Assembly: GCF_013376005.1 (NCBI RefSeq)
Contig: NZ_JABMJK010000006.1
Location: 248,001 to 312,000 of the forward strand
Source of the DNA: Duganella sp. SG902
GTDB taxonomy: Bacteria > Pseudomonadota > Gammaproteobacteria > Burkholderiales > Burkholderiaceae_D
Length of the DNA stretch: 64,000 nucleotides
Direction of reading: 5' to 3'
Both the position numbers and the translations under genes were made by a program. The notes below the pieces were generated by a model. The model was not told the origin of the DNA, searched no databases, and saw nothing but the letters and a program-made list of their open reading frames with translations. Positions 56,016-64,000 of the stretch are shown here, in pieces (positions within the stretch are counted from its first letter, which is position 1; the number at the start of each line of letters is the position of its first letter).

Positions 56016-57191
56016 ATGGTGTGGATGACCGTCGCCGAAGCGCTGGATGTGCTGAATGTGCGGCCGCAAACGCTGTACGCCAACGTCAGCCGCGGCAAGA
56101 TCCGGGCCAAGCCGGACCAGGACGACCCGCGCCGCAGCCTGTATCACCGCGACGACGTTCTGCGCATGGCGCGCCGCGCCAATGGCCGGCGCAAGGTGGA
56201 GATCGTCTCCAGCCAGGCGATGCAGTACGGCGATCCGGTGCTGGCGTCGGCCATATCCACGGCGGCCGGCGGCAAGCTGCTGTATCGCGGTCATGATGCC
56301 GCCGCGCTGGCCGCGACGGCAAGCCTGGAGAGCGTGGCCGCCTTGCTGTGGGAATGCGCGCCGGCGGAAATCGAGGCCGCGCTGGGGGAGCGCGCGGAGG
56401 GCGCCGGCGGCCACGCATCGGGCGCCGGCGCGCCGGCGGCCGGCCTGCAGGCCCTGGCCCGCCGCGCCGCCGTGGATGCGCCCTCGCTGGGCCGCGCGCC
56501 GGCCTCGCTGCGCGCCGAGGCCGCGCAAGTGCTCGCGTCGCTGGTCGACGCCATGACCGGCCGGGCCGACGCCGGCCCCGTCAGCCTGCGGCTGGCCCGG
56601 GCGTGGCACGCCGAAGTCCATGAGGACTTGCTCCGCCGCGCCCTGGTCCTGATGGCCGACCACGAACTCAACGCCTCCACCTTCGCCACCCGCGTCACCA
56701 TTTCGACCGGCGCCTCGCTGGCGGCCGGCGTGCTGGCCGGTTTCACCACGCTCACCGGCCCGCTGCACGGCGGCGCCGCGCAAGAATTCGCCCAGCTGAT
56801 CGCCCATGCCCAGGCCACCAACGCCGACGAGGCGGTGCGCACCTGGCTGGAGAGTGGCCGCCCTTTGCCCGCCTTCGGCCACCCGCTCTACAGCGGCGGC
56901 GATCCGCGCGCCAAGGCGCTGCTGCGGCAATTACCGAAAATTCAACCATATGAAGCGCTGGCCATCGCCGCCGAGCGGCAAGCGGGGGAACTGCCGAATA
57001 TCGACTACGCGCTCTCCCTGCTGAGCGCGCACTGCGGCCTGCCGAAGGAAGCGCCTTTTGTATTGTTTGCCGTGGGTCGTTGCGTCGGCTGGCTGGCCCA
57101 CGCCCTGGAGCAGGTGCAAGCCAACCGCCTGATCCGGCCGCGCGCCCGCTATACGGGGCCGGCCGAAATCATTAACGCAGGAATTTATTGA
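56016..57191 (+). CDS. Citrate synthase-family protein with N-terminal HTH domain
   Basis: 391 residues. Residues 1-55 are a MerR/excisionase-like winged helix (MTVAEALDVLNVRPQTLYANVSRGKIRAKP, then SLYHRDDVLRMA). The rest is a compact citrate synthase fold that keeps the three catalytic residues: His in GPLHGGAAQE, His in PAFGHPLYSGGDPRAKAL and Asp in LPNIDYALSLL. The large-domain N-terminus is shorter than in TCA-cycle enzymes, and an Ala/Gly-rich patch sits near residue 130. It may be a 2-methylcitrate or other acyl-CoA condensing enzyme that also senses metabolites and regulates its locus. It is divergent from the CaiB gene. Confidence 0.85.
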   Translation: MVWMTVAEALDVLNVRPQTLYANVSRGKIRAKPDQDDPRRSLYHRDDVLRMARRANGRRKVEIVSSQAMQYGDPVLASAISTAAGGKLLYRGHDAAALAATASLESVAALLWECAPAEIEAALGERAEGAGGHASGAGAPAAGLQALARRAAVDAPSLGRAPASLRAEAAQVLASLVDAMTGRADAGPVSLRLARAWHAEVHEDLLRRALVLMADHELNASTFATRVTISTGASLAAGVLAGFTTLTGPLHGGAAQEFAQLIAHAQATNADEAVRTWLESGRPLPAFGHPLYSGGDPRAKALLRQLPKIQPYEALAIAAERQAGELPNIDYALSLLSAHCGLPKEAPFVLFAVGRCVGWLAHALEQVQANRLIRPRARYTGPAEIINAGIY

Positions 57192-57492
57192 TGGTGGCCA
57201 TGGTGGCCATGTCGGGATTCATGAACTGGAATCCGATCTTGAAGTGGTCGCCGCTGAAGATGCAGTAATTGACGCGGGACTGGCAGCTCAGGACCTGCGC
57301 CTTGCCCTCGACGAACAGCTCAAACGACACCATGGCGATATCGCCCGTCGACAGCTTGTGATCCAACGTGATCGACAGCCCGCTCGCGCTGATCTCCAGC
57401 GTGCGCCCCTGCTTGGGGGCCATGCCATCCATCACTACCACTGCCTTGGAACGCACGATCTTGCGCGCGCCTGACCTTTGATCGACTAACAC
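57172..57492 (-). CDS. Single-domain PilZ protein
   Basis: 106 residues from a GTG at 57490-57492 with AAGGA 9 nt upstream. The PilZ c-di-GMP motifs are RSGARKIVR near the N-terminus (an R-x3-R type) and EISASGLSI (about 33-41), where the usual Asp/Asn of D-x-S-x2-G is Glu. That substitution may weaken ligand binding. It is convergent with the citrate synthase-like gene and overlaps its end by 20 bp. Confidence 0.75.
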   Translation of the reverse strand: MLVDQRSGARKIVRSKAVVVMDGMAPKQGRTLEISASGLSITLDHKLSTGDIAMVSFELFVEGKAQVLSCQSRVNYCIFSGDHFKIGFQFMNPDMATMATINKFLR

Positions 57493-57566
57493 TTTCTTGT
57501 CCTTTTATTACCGGATGAGTTACGTAATCCGCACTATTGACGATTACAACACGTAACAATACAACG

Positions 57567-58943
57567 TTATTGGATTTCGCGCAGCTTATTGAAGGCATCA
57601 TCGATGCGATCAACGCCGATAATCGTCATGCCCTCGATCGGCTGCTTGGGGGCGTTGGCGGTGGGGATCATGGCGATCGAGAAGCCCAGCTTGGCCGCCT
57701 CGCGCAGGCGTTCCTGCCCGCGCGGCGCGGGGCGGATCTCGCCGGCCAGGCCGACCTCGCCAAACACCACGAAACCGCGCGGCAGCGGCTTGTTGCGCAT
57801 CGAGGAATTGATCGCCAACAGCACCGCCAGGTCGGCCGCCGGTTCGGTGATCTTGACCCCGCCCACGGCGTTGATGAACACATCCTGATCGAACGCCGCG
57901 ATCCCCGCGTGGCGGTGCAGCACCGCCAGCAGCATCGCCAGCCTGTTCTGCTCCAGGCCGACCGACAGGCGGCGCGCGTTGGGCTGGTGGCTGGCGTCGA
58001 CCAGCGCCTGGATCTCCACCAGCAGCGGCCGCGTGCCCTCCTGCGTCACCATCACGCAGGAGCCCGGCACCTGGTTGTCATGCTGCGACAGGAACAAGGC
58101 CGACGGATTCGACACGCCCTTCAAGCCCTTCTCGGTCATGGCGAACACGCCCAGCTCGTTGACCGCGCCGAAACGGTTCTTGATCGCCCGCACCAGGCGG
58201 AAACTGGAATGGTTGTCGCCCTCGAAATACAGCACGGTGTCGACGATGTGCTCCAGCACGCGCGGGCCGGCCAGCGCGCCCTCCTTGGTGACGTGGCCGA
58301 CCAGGATAATCGTCACGCCGGTCTGCTTGGCGGCGCGCGTCAGCTGCGCCGCGCACTCGCGCACCTGCGCCACCGAGCCGGGGGCGGAGCTCAGGGCGTC
58401 CGAATACAGGGTCTGGATCGAGTCGATCACCGCCACTTCCGGCTTGAGATCGGCCAGCGTGCCGAGGATTTTCTCCAGCTGGATCTCGGCCTGCAATTTC
58501 AGGTCGCGCGCGTCGATCACCAGGCGCTTGGCGCGCAGGGCGATCTGCGCGCCCGATTCCTCGCCGGACACGTACAGCACCTTCTTCAAGTGCGAGACAT
58601 TGGCCAGCGCCTGCAGCAGCAGGGTCGACTTGCCGATGCCGGGGTCGCCGCCGATCAGCACCACGCCGCCGGCCACCAGGCCACCGCCCAGCACGCGGTC
58701 GAATTCCTCGATGCCGGTGCCGAAGCGCGGCACGTCGATGGCGTCGATATCAGCCAGCGACAGCACCGGCGCGGTCTGCGCCAGCGACAGATGCGCCGGC
58801 TGCGAGTAGCGGTTGTTGCCGCCGGCCTCGACCACAGTCTCGACCATGGTGTTCCACTGCTGGCAGGCGGCGCACTGTCCGGTCCACTTGTTGGCGGTGG
58901 CGCCGCACTCGTTGCAGGTGTAATTGGTCTTGGCCTTGGCCAT
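57567..58943 (-). CDS. radA: DNA repair protein RadA
   Basis: 458 residues, full length. The N-terminal C4 zinc finger is YTCNECGATANKWTGQCAAC (Cys 10, 13, 24, 27). The RecA-like ATPase has Walker A GGDPGIGKSTLLLQ and Walker B VAVIDSIQTLYS. The RadA-specific KNRFG motif is in AIKNRFGAVNELG, and the C-terminal Lon-protease-like domain follows from about 280. It is a helicase that drives branch migration in recombination. It sits 4 bp after alr on the same strand. Confidence 0.97.
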   Translation of the reverse strand: MAKAKTNYTCNECGATANKWTGQCAACQQWNTMVETVVEAGGNNRYSQPAHLSLAQTAPVLSLADIDAIDVPRFGTGIEEFDRVLGGGLVAGGVVLIGGDPGIGKSTLLLQALANVSHLKKVLYVSGEESGAQIALRAKRLVIDARDLKLQAEIQLEKILGTLADLKPEVAVIDSIQTLYSDALSSAPGSVAQVRECAAQLTRAAKQTGVTIILVGHVTKEGALAGPRVLEHIVDTVLYFEGDNHSSFRLVRAIKNRFGAVNELGVFAMTEKGLKGVSNPSALFLSQHDNQVPGSCVMVTQEGTRPLLVEIQALVDASHQPNARRLSVGLEQNRLAMLLAVLHRHAGIAAFDQDVFINAVGGVKITEPAADLAVLLAINSSMRNKPLPRGFVVFGEVGLAGEIRPAPRGQERLREAAKLGFSIAMIPTANAPKQPIEGMTIIGVDRIDDAFNKLREIQ

Positions 58944-58947
58944 GCGC

Positions 58948-60042
58948 TCAGCCCTCCACCACCGGCACGCGCTGCGTCAGCGCGCACATCAGCTCATAGC
59001 CGATGGTGCCGGCCGCCACCGCGACCTCATCGATCGGCAAGCCCTGCCCCCACAGCACCACCTTGCTGCCGATGCGCGCCTGCGGCAGCGGCGTCAGGTC
59101 CACGGTCAACATGTCCATCGACACGCGCCCGACCAGGCGGGTGCGCACGCCATCGACCAGCACCGGCGTGCCCAGCGGCGCCACGCGCGGGTAGCCGTCG
59201 GCATAGCCGCAGGCCACCACGCCGATCCGCATCGGACCCTCGGCCTGGAAACGGCTGCCGTAGCCCACCACCTCGCCGGCGCCGATGTCCTGCACGCCGA
59301 TGATCTCGCTGCTCAGGGTCATGGCCGGTTGCAGGCCGAACTCCTCGGCGGTGCCGCCGCCCGGCGTGCCGCCATACAGCATGATGCCGGGACGGACCCA
59401 ATCGTTCTTCAGGTGGTCGTGATGCAGCAGCACGCCGGCCGAGTTCGACAGGCTGCGCGGCCCCGGCAAGCCGGCCGCGCCCAGCTCGAAGCGGCGGATC
59501 TGTTCGGTGATCGGCAGCAGCGGATGGTCGATGTCGTCGGCATTGGCGAAGTGGGTCATCAGGGTGATGCCGCCGACGCAGGAGATGGCCCGCAGACGCG
59601 CGTGGGCCGCCGCGTAAGCCTCCGGCGTGAAGCCGAGACGGTTCATGCCGGTGTTCATCTTGAGGTGCAGGTCGAAGCGGATGCCGCGCGCGCTCAGCTG
59701 CGGGGCCACCTCCTCCAGCCACGCCAGCTGCTCGTAGCAATGCACGGCCGCCTGCAGGTCGTAGCCGGCCATGGTGTGCAAATCGGCGGAACTGAAGAAA
59801 CCCTCCAATAACAGGATAGGCTTCTTCCAGCCCATTTCGCGCAGCTTGACGGCGTTGTCCACCTCGATCAGGGCCAAGCCGTCTGCCTCGGCGAAACCGC
59901 GCATCGCGCGCTCCAGTCCATGGCCATAGCCGTTCGCCTTCAACACGCCCCAGGCCTTGGCACCCGGTGATTTGGCCTTGGCCAAGGCCAGGTTGTGCTT
60001 CATGGAGTCAATATGGATTGTTGCAAGAATGGGCCGGGGCAT
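58948..60042 (-). CDS. alr: Alanine racemase
   Basis: 364 residues. The PLP Lys is in WGVLKANGYGHGL (about residue 35). Further typical segments are LHLKMNTGMNRLG, SNSAGVL, RPGIMLYGG, the catalytic Tyr in VVGYGSRF (about 255) and the C-terminal GRVSMDMLTVDLT. It supplies D-alanine for peptidoglycan. It is divergent from lplT and followed by radA. A single alr-type enzyme is expected here because no catabolic dad genes are adjacent. Confidence 0.96.
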   Translation of the reverse strand: MPRPILATIHIDSMKHNLALAKAKSPGAKAWGVLKANGYGHGLERAMRGFAEADGLALIEVDNAVKLREMGWKKPILLLEGFFSSADLHTMAGYDLQAAVHCYEQLAWLEEVAPQLSARGIRFDLHLKMNTGMNRLGFTPEAYAAAHARLRAISCVGGITLMTHFANADDIDHPLLPITEQIRRFELGAAGLPGPRSLSNSAGVLLHHDHLKNDWVRPGIMLYGGTPGGGTAEEFGLQPAMTLSSEIIGVQDIGAGEVVGYGSRFQAEGPMRIGVVACGYADGYPRVAPLGTPVLVDGVRTRLVGRVSMDMLTVDLTPLPQARIGSKVVLWGQGLPIDEVAVAAGTIGYELMCALTQRVPVVEG

Positions 60043-60112
60043 ACGACATTTTCAGCTTGGTAAACGAAGCCGCCATTTTACCAAGAGCGGACGAGGACGC
60101 ACTGCTCAATTC

Positions 60113-60141
60113 TTGGGGATACGAACAAAGCATGGTATAAA
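60113..60141 (+). promoter_or_regulatory. Candidate lplT promoter
   Basis: TTGGGG (60113-60118) and TATAAA (60136-60141) are exactly 17 bp apart, 32 bp before the lplT ATG, within the 131-bp alr-lplT divergent gap. Confidence 0.55.
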
Positions 60142-60173
60142 GCAAGCCAGATAAGTTTTCAGGCTATCCCAGA

Positions 60174-61436
60174 ATGAATCGTGGTTTCTATACCATCATG
60201 GCGGCGCAGTTCTTTTCGTCCCTCGCGGACAATGCGCTGCTGTTTGTTGCGATCGACCTGCTGGTCAACATGAAATCACCGGGGTGGATCACGCCGCTCC
60301 TGAAGCTTTCATTTACGCTCTTTTACGTGCTGTTGGCGGCATTTGTCGGCGCTTTTGCCGACTCGATGCCAAAGGGCAAGGTCATGTTCATATCCAACCT
60401 GATCAAGGTTGGCGGCTGCCTGCTGATCTTCGCCCACGTTCACCCCCTGCTGGCTTATGCGATTGTTGGTTTCGGCGCGGCCGTCTATTCGCCGGCCAAA
60501 TATGGCATCCTGACCGAGCTGCTGCCGGCTGAGAAACTGGTGGCCGCCAACGGCTGGGTGGAAGGCCTGACCGTGCTGTCGATTATCTTCGGCACCGTGA
60601 TGGGCGGCGCCCTGGTCGGCGGACGCGTCTCCGGCTTCCTGCTGGGCTTTGACATGCCGCTGATCGACACCGGCATCGAGACGCCCACCCAGGCCGCCCT
60701 GTGCGTGGTGGTCGGCATTTACATGCTGGCGGCGCTGTTCAACACGCGCATTCCGGACACCGGCTGCGTCTACGGCCACCAGGAGCGCAATCCGGTCAAG
60801 CTGATCAGCGATTTCGCCAACTGCTTCAGCCTGTTGTGGAAGGATAAACTGGGCCAGATTTCGCTGGGCGTGACCACGCTGTTCTGGGGCGCCGCGCAAA
60901 CCCTGCAATTCATCGTGCTGGAATGGGCCAACCGCACCCTGCACCTGAGCTACGAGCAGTCGACCAGCCTGGTGGGCGTGGTGGCGATCGGCGTGGCGGC
61001 CGGCGCGGTGATTTCGGCGCGCTTCATCTCGCTGCGCAAGTCGCTCACCGTGATCCCGGTCGGCATCGCCATGGGCGTGATCGTGATGTGCATGACCATG
61101 GTGAATTCGGTCAAGATCGCCTACCCGCTGCTGATTCTGGTCGGTCTGCTGGGCGGCTTCTTCCTGGTGCCGATGAACGCGCTGCTGCAACACCGGGGCC
61201 ACGTCCTGATGAGCGCGGGCCACTCGATCGCGGTGCAGAACTTCAACGAAAACCTGTCGATCCTGACCATGCTGGCGGCCTACTCGCTGATGCTGCGCGC
61301 GCACCTGAACCTGGATGTGATCATTCTGCTGTTCGGCCTGTTCCTGGCCGGCACCATGCTATACATCATGCGCAAGCACCAGGCCAATCAGCGCGAATTC
61401 GACTCGGTCGCGCTCATTGGCGAGGCCAAACACTAG
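60174..61436 (+). CDS. lplT: Lysophospholipid transporter LplT
   Basis: 420 residues of the MFS fold with about twelve TM helices. The N-terminus MNRGFYTIMAAQFFSSLADNALLFVAIDLL and the GFGAAVYSPAKYGILTELLPAEKLVAANGWVEG segment are diagnostic of LplT. It flips lysophospholipids such as lyso-PE inward for re-acylation. The acyltransferase/synthetase Aas often encoded beside it in enterobacteria is absent. It stands alone, convergent with and overlapping the DUF1853 gene by 4 bp. Confidence 0.94.
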   Translation: MNRGFYTIMAAQFFSSLADNALLFVAIDLLVNMKSPGWITPLLKLSFTLFYVLLAAFVGAFADSMPKGKVMFISNLIKVGGCLLIFAHVHPLLAYAIVGFGAAVYSPAKYGILTELLPAEKLVAANGWVEGLTVLSIIFGTVMGGALVGGRVSGFLLGFDMPLIDTGIETPTQAALCVVVGIYMLAALFNTRIPDTGCVYGHQERNPVKLISDFANCFSLLWKDKLGQISLGVTTLFWGAAQTLQFIVLEWANRTLHLSYEQSTSLVGVVAIGVAAGAVISARFISLRKSLTVIPVGIAMGVIVMCMTMVNSVKIAYPLLILVGLLGGFFLVPMNALLQHRGHVLMSAGHSIAVQNFNENLSILTMLAAYSLMLRAHLNLDVIILLFGLFLAGTMLYIMRKHQANQREFDSVALIGEAKH

Positions 61437-62365
61437 GCCGGCAACACGCCCTCGTGACGGCGCCGCGCGGCTTGCGCGCGCCAGTCATCGGGGACGATGA
61501 ATCCCCGCTTCTCCTCCACCAGCCATTCCCCGCTTTGCCGCAGCGCCGCGATCATGACCGGCGCGGCGGCATCCCGCAGCGCGGCCAGCAGTTGCGGCTT
61601 GTCGATGCCCGCGTCAACCTTTAACGGCGCCAGCCATTGCAGGCGCGGCATGATGGCGTATGCCTGTTCCGGCAGGCCGGCCGCCTGTTCCCGCGTCATC
61701 CAGAAACCGTGGCAGTGTTGCTGCGTGATGCCCTGCATCGGTTGGACGCCGTCCGGGTAAAACAGCCAGCCTTTCACCAGCGCTTGCGCGCTCGTGACCG
61801 GCATCGGCAGCAATGCCCGGGCCGCCGGGTGGCCGGCCAGCGATAACTGTTTTTCGAAGATCTTGCGCATCTTCACACCCAGCGTGTCGGCCAGGTTGGG
61901 GCCGATCAGGCCGTTAAAGCCTTCGCCGTCCGCATCCAGCAGGTAGAACTTGGTGGCGAATTCGATGTGGCGCAGGCCCGCGCCGTCGCGCAGCAGGAAA
62001 TCGAACTCGCCGATGGTGTCGGTGCGGTCGGCCCGCACTTGCAGGCCGTGCGCGTACAGTTGGCCCTGCTGAGCGAAGTAGAACGCCATCAGTTTTTCGG
62101 CGTACAGGCCGAGGCGGGAGTAATGCTTGTCACCCAACGCGGCTTGCAGCGGAGCGGGATCGCGCTCCAGCGCGGCCAGCCAGTCGGCGGCCAGCGGCGA
62201 GGCCGGGCCGAGCGAGGCGATGCGGCCTTGCCACTGTGGCGCGGCCGCATCGAGCAAGTCCGGCGCGTCCAGCAGCCAGGCCAGCGCCCGCACGTGGGGA
62301 TGGTTCAGCTGGGGCCAGCGGCTTTCAAACCAGGCTTGATAGCCGCCGGGCGGCCGCTCAGGCAT
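61433..62365 (-). CDS. DUF1853 family protein
   Basis: 310 residues. Family features are the opening HPHVRALAWLLDAPDLL (about 22-38), the central acidic-basic nuclease-like stretch GEFDFLLRDGAGLRHIEFATKFYLL (about 119-143) and GPNLADTLGVKMRKIFEKQLSLA. The E-x-D-F-L-L ... H-x-E-x-A-x-K arrangement resembles a PD-(D/E)xK motif, an observation only. No function is established. Its start overlaps the end of the uracil-DNA glycosylase-like gene by 8 bp, placing it in the tsaB-rimI-udg operon. Confidence 0.85.
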   Translation of the reverse strand: MPERPPGGYQAWFESRWPQLNHPHVRALAWLLDAPDLLDAAAPQWQGRIASLGPASPLAADWLAALERDPAPLQAALGDKHYSRLGLYAEKLMAFYFAQQGQLYAHGLQVRADRTDTIGEFDFLLRDGAGLRHIEFATKFYLLDADGEGFNGLIGPNLADTLGVKMRKIFEKQLSLAGHPAARALLPMPVTSAQALVKGWLFYPDGVQPMQGITQQHCHGFWMTREQAAGLPEQAYAIMPRLQWLAPLKVDAGIDKPQLLAALRDAAAPVMIAALRQSGEWLVEEKRGFIVPDDWRAQAARRRHEGVLPA

Positions 62366-63371
62366 GGCTGGCTTTCGCCAGGCAGAGGTCGGCCCAGGCC
62401 TTGGCCTTGTCTTCCGGTTTGCGCAGCAGGTCGTCCGGATGGTAGGTCGCCACCACCGGCAACTCCGCCGCGCCGTAGCGCATGACCTTGCCGCGCGCGG
62501 CCGGGCCCATCATCAAGCCCCGGGCGGCGAACTGGCCGAAGGTGATGGCCATGGTGGCGCCGCTCAGCGCCAGCTCGCGGTCCAGGAATGGACGGCAGGC
62601 GATGACTTCGTCGGCGGTCGGCATGCGGTCGGCGCCGTCTGGCGTCGACGGGCGGCATTTGACCACGTTGGTGACATAGACGTCGGACTCCGGCTGGAGT
62701 TCGATCGCTTTCAGCATGTTGTTCAGCAATTGGCCAGCCTCGCCGGTGACGACTTCGCCAGCCTCGTCGTCGGCGCGCGACGGCAAGCCGCTGATGGCGA
62801 TCCAGCGCGCACTCTGCGCGCCGCGACCGTTGACGGCATTGCGGCGCGTCTGACACAGCGCGCAGCGCGTGCAGCTGGCCACGGCGGCCTGCAGCGCTGT
62901 CCAGTCCATGGCAGCGATCGCCGTGTCGCTGAGCGGCTCGGCAGGGGCCGGAGCGGTGGGCGGAGTGGCGGCGACTGGCGGCGCCGCCGGCGCGTCGTCG
63001 AACCATGCGGTCGACTCCTCGTCTGGCGCGGCGGCCGGCGCCTCCGCTGGCTGACGTGCGCTGGTGGCCGGCGCGGGACGGGTGGCGATGGCGGCAGGAC
63101 GGGCGGCAACTGGCGCCGGTGCAGGTGCCGGCGCTGGCGCATCGTCGAACCACGCGGTCGCATCATCGTCGGCTGGGGCTGCGGGCGCCGGCATTGGCAC
63201 GGGCGCCGCCGGCTGTGGCACGGGCGGCGGCGCCTGCTCCGGCAAGCCATCCGCCAGTGCCTGCACGGCCGTCACGAAGGCATCGCCCTCCTCCGCGCCA
63301 TGCCGCAATTTCCATTGCACGCCGATCCCCATCTCCTGCAGGAACACCTTATTCCGAGACAACTGACTCAT
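62358..63371 (-). CDS. Family-4-type uracil-DNA glycosylase with degenerate motif 1
   Basis: 337 residues. The glycosylase core (about 155-330) has iron-sulfur cysteines (Cys167, Cys170, then Cys239 and Cys259) and the C-terminal HPDDLLR motif. The family-4 first motif GEAPG is replaced by SGLPSR and the following EDRQGEPF region by DDEAGEVV, so normal uracil excision is uncertain. Residues 43-148 are a Pro/Ala-rich linker that carries TAWFDDAPA twice (72-80 and 121-129). It overlaps rimI by 4 bp and the DUF1853 gene by 8 bp. Such proteins sit beside rimI in many betaproteobacteria. Confidence 0.83.
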   Translation of the reverse strand: MSQLSRNKVFLQEMGIGVQWKLRHGAEEGDAFVTAVQALADGLPEQAPPPVPQPAAPVPMPAPAAPADDDATAWFDDAPAPAPAPAPVAARPAAIATRPAPATSARQPAEAPAAAPDEESTAWFDDAPAAPPVAATPPTAPAPAEPLSDTAIAAMDWTALQAAVASCTRCALCQTRRNAVNGRGAQSARWIAISGLPSRADDEAGEVVTGEAGQLLNNMLKAIELQPESDVYVTNVVKCRPSTPDGADRMPTADEVIACRPFLDRELALSGATMAITFGQFAARGLMMGPAARGKVMRYGAAELPVVATYHPDDLLRKPEDKAKAWADLCLAKASHA

Positions 63372-63841
63372 ATGCCAAACCGCATCACAATCGCGTCCTC
63401 ACGTTGCCCATTCGCCGCCGGGTAGTAGCCCCTGCGACGGCCAATCTGCTTGAATCCATAGCGCTCGTAAATCTCCAGCGCCCGCGTATTCGACGGCCGC
63501 ACCTCCAGCAGCACCGATTCCATGCCCAAGCCGCGCGAACAAGCCACCGCCTGGTTCAGCAAAAACCGTCCCAGGCCCTGGCCCTGCCTTTCGGCCGACA
63601 CGGCGACGTTCAGCAAATGCGCCTCGTCCACCACCGCCATCAGCAGGAAATATCCCAGCAAATCGCCATCGCGATCGCGCAGGATCCAGGCTTCGTAATT
63701 GCTGTTCAGCGAATCCTCGAAATTGGCCATGCTCCACGGATGCGGATAGACGCTCTGCTCCAGCGCAAACACATCGGGCAGATCGGACTTGCGCATCGGC
63801 TCGTAGTTGAGCCGCGCCAGATCCCATACCGGCGCCGTCAT
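63368..63841 (-). CDS. rimI: Ribosomal protein bS18 alanine N-acetyltransferase
   Basis: 157 residues of the GNAT fold. The acetyl-CoA loop is VSAERQGQGLGRFLLNQAV (Q-x-x-G-x-G/A, about 81-99), the catalytic Glu region is VLLEVRPSNTRALEIYERYGFKQIGRRRGYY, and FALEQSVYPHPWSMANFEDSL is the RimI-specific N-terminal motif. It acetylates the N-terminus of ribosomal protein S18. The ATG overlaps the tsaB stop (ATGA), the usual tsaB-rimI pairing. Confidence 0.95.
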   Translation of the reverse strand: MTAPVWDLARLNYEPMRKSDLPDVFALEQSVYPHPWSMANFEDSLNSNYEAWILRDRDGDLLGYFLLMAVVDEAHLLNVAVSAERQGQGLGRFLLNQAVACSRGLGMESVLLEVRPSNTRALEIYERYGFKQIGRRRGYYPAANGQREDAIVMRFGI

Positions 63842-64000
63842 GCGCCGCCGTCCTTGTTGGCCGCCATCTCGCGACGCTCGGCCTGCGTGTAAGCGACCTT
63901 GTTACGCAGATACAGCGGTTGCGCGTCCGCCGCCGCGACCGTGTGGCCGGCCGCGAAGGCCACCGCCGCCAGCTGCGCGATCTGCTCCGCATGCGGCATC
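63838..64000 (-). CDS. tsaB: TsaB, C-terminal part (tRNA t6A synthesis)
   Basis: Only the last 53 or so codons are in the window; the gene continues past the right edge. The visible tail, ADAQPLYLRNKVAYTQAER, is the conserved C-terminus of TsaB, the scaffold partner of TsaD in N6-threonylcarbamoyladenosine formation on tRNA. The stop overlaps the rimI start as ATGA. Confidence 0.9.
   Translation of the reverse strand, partial: MPHAEQIAQLAAVAFAAGHTVAAADAQPLYLRNKVAYTQAERREMAANKDGGA

Overview
The window is GC-rich, about 65% by eye, and gene-dense. It looks like the chromosome of a betaproteobacterium of the family Oxalobacteraceae (Massilia, Duganella or Janthinobacterium type). The evidence is the gene order around greA-carB-carA, the rimI-tsaB and alr-radA blocks, a phasin, PHB-depolymerase-like and AI-2E-type proteins, and large TonB-dependent receptors beside sugar catabolism genes. 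Genus assignment is inference. I saw no rRNA, tRNA, CRISPR array, insertion sequence or prophage.

Layout. 1-7.2 kb: the end of a basic protein, a REP-like pair, then a leftward housekeeping block (DUF4149 protein, greA, carB, carA with a good sigma70 promoter and a structured leader, a GlcG/HbpS protein, a patatin-like lipoprotein). 7.2-23 kb: an N-acetylgalactosamine (Aga-type) utilisation locus. A leftward operon holds a TonB receptor, a DMT transporter, GatZ/KbaZ, AgaS and a sugar kinase, followed by a secreted amidohydrolase, an alpha-galactosidase-like enzyme and a beta-helix protein. It faces a rightward set: a DeoR regulator, a NagA-type deacetylase and an MFS sugar porter with a large extra loop. 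Repeated TTTC/GAAA motifs fill the AT-rich gap between them. 23-30.2 kb: assorted genes (alpha/beta hydrolase, M24 peptidase, phasin, GST, MipA/OmpV protein, CPBP protease, AI-2E permease).

30.2-37.2 kb is the most unusual part. Three GT-N-TA-N-AC (HutC-type) operator-like sites precede a TonB receptor, an OpuAC-type binding protein, a ProW/HutW permease, a ProV/HutV ATPase and a histidase-family lyase that lacks the Ala-Ser-Gly triad needed to form the MIO cofactor. I read it as an uptake and degradation locus for a quaternary-amine histidine derivative such as ergothioneine or hercynine. That is inference. Next comes a periplasmic cyclohexadienyl dehydratase fused to a secreted-type chorismate mutase.

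38.5-51.7 kb: an unknown protein, acylphosphatase, a PHB-depolymerase-like hydrolase, a YcgR-like PilZ protein, a small protein with an apparently masked ribosome binding site, then the Pho regulon (leftward pstSCAB-phoU-phoB-phoR, diverging from ppk1-sixA across several Pho boxes). 51.7-57.5 kb: a 39-residue membrane peptide, a polyamine-binding protein, an orphan FliD-like protein, a CaiB/BaiF CoA-transferase diverging from an HTH-citrate synthase fusion, and a PilZ protein. 57.5-64 kb: radA, alr, lplT, a DUF1853 protein, a degenerate family-4 uracil-DNA glycosylase with a repeated linker motif, rimI and the end of tsaB.
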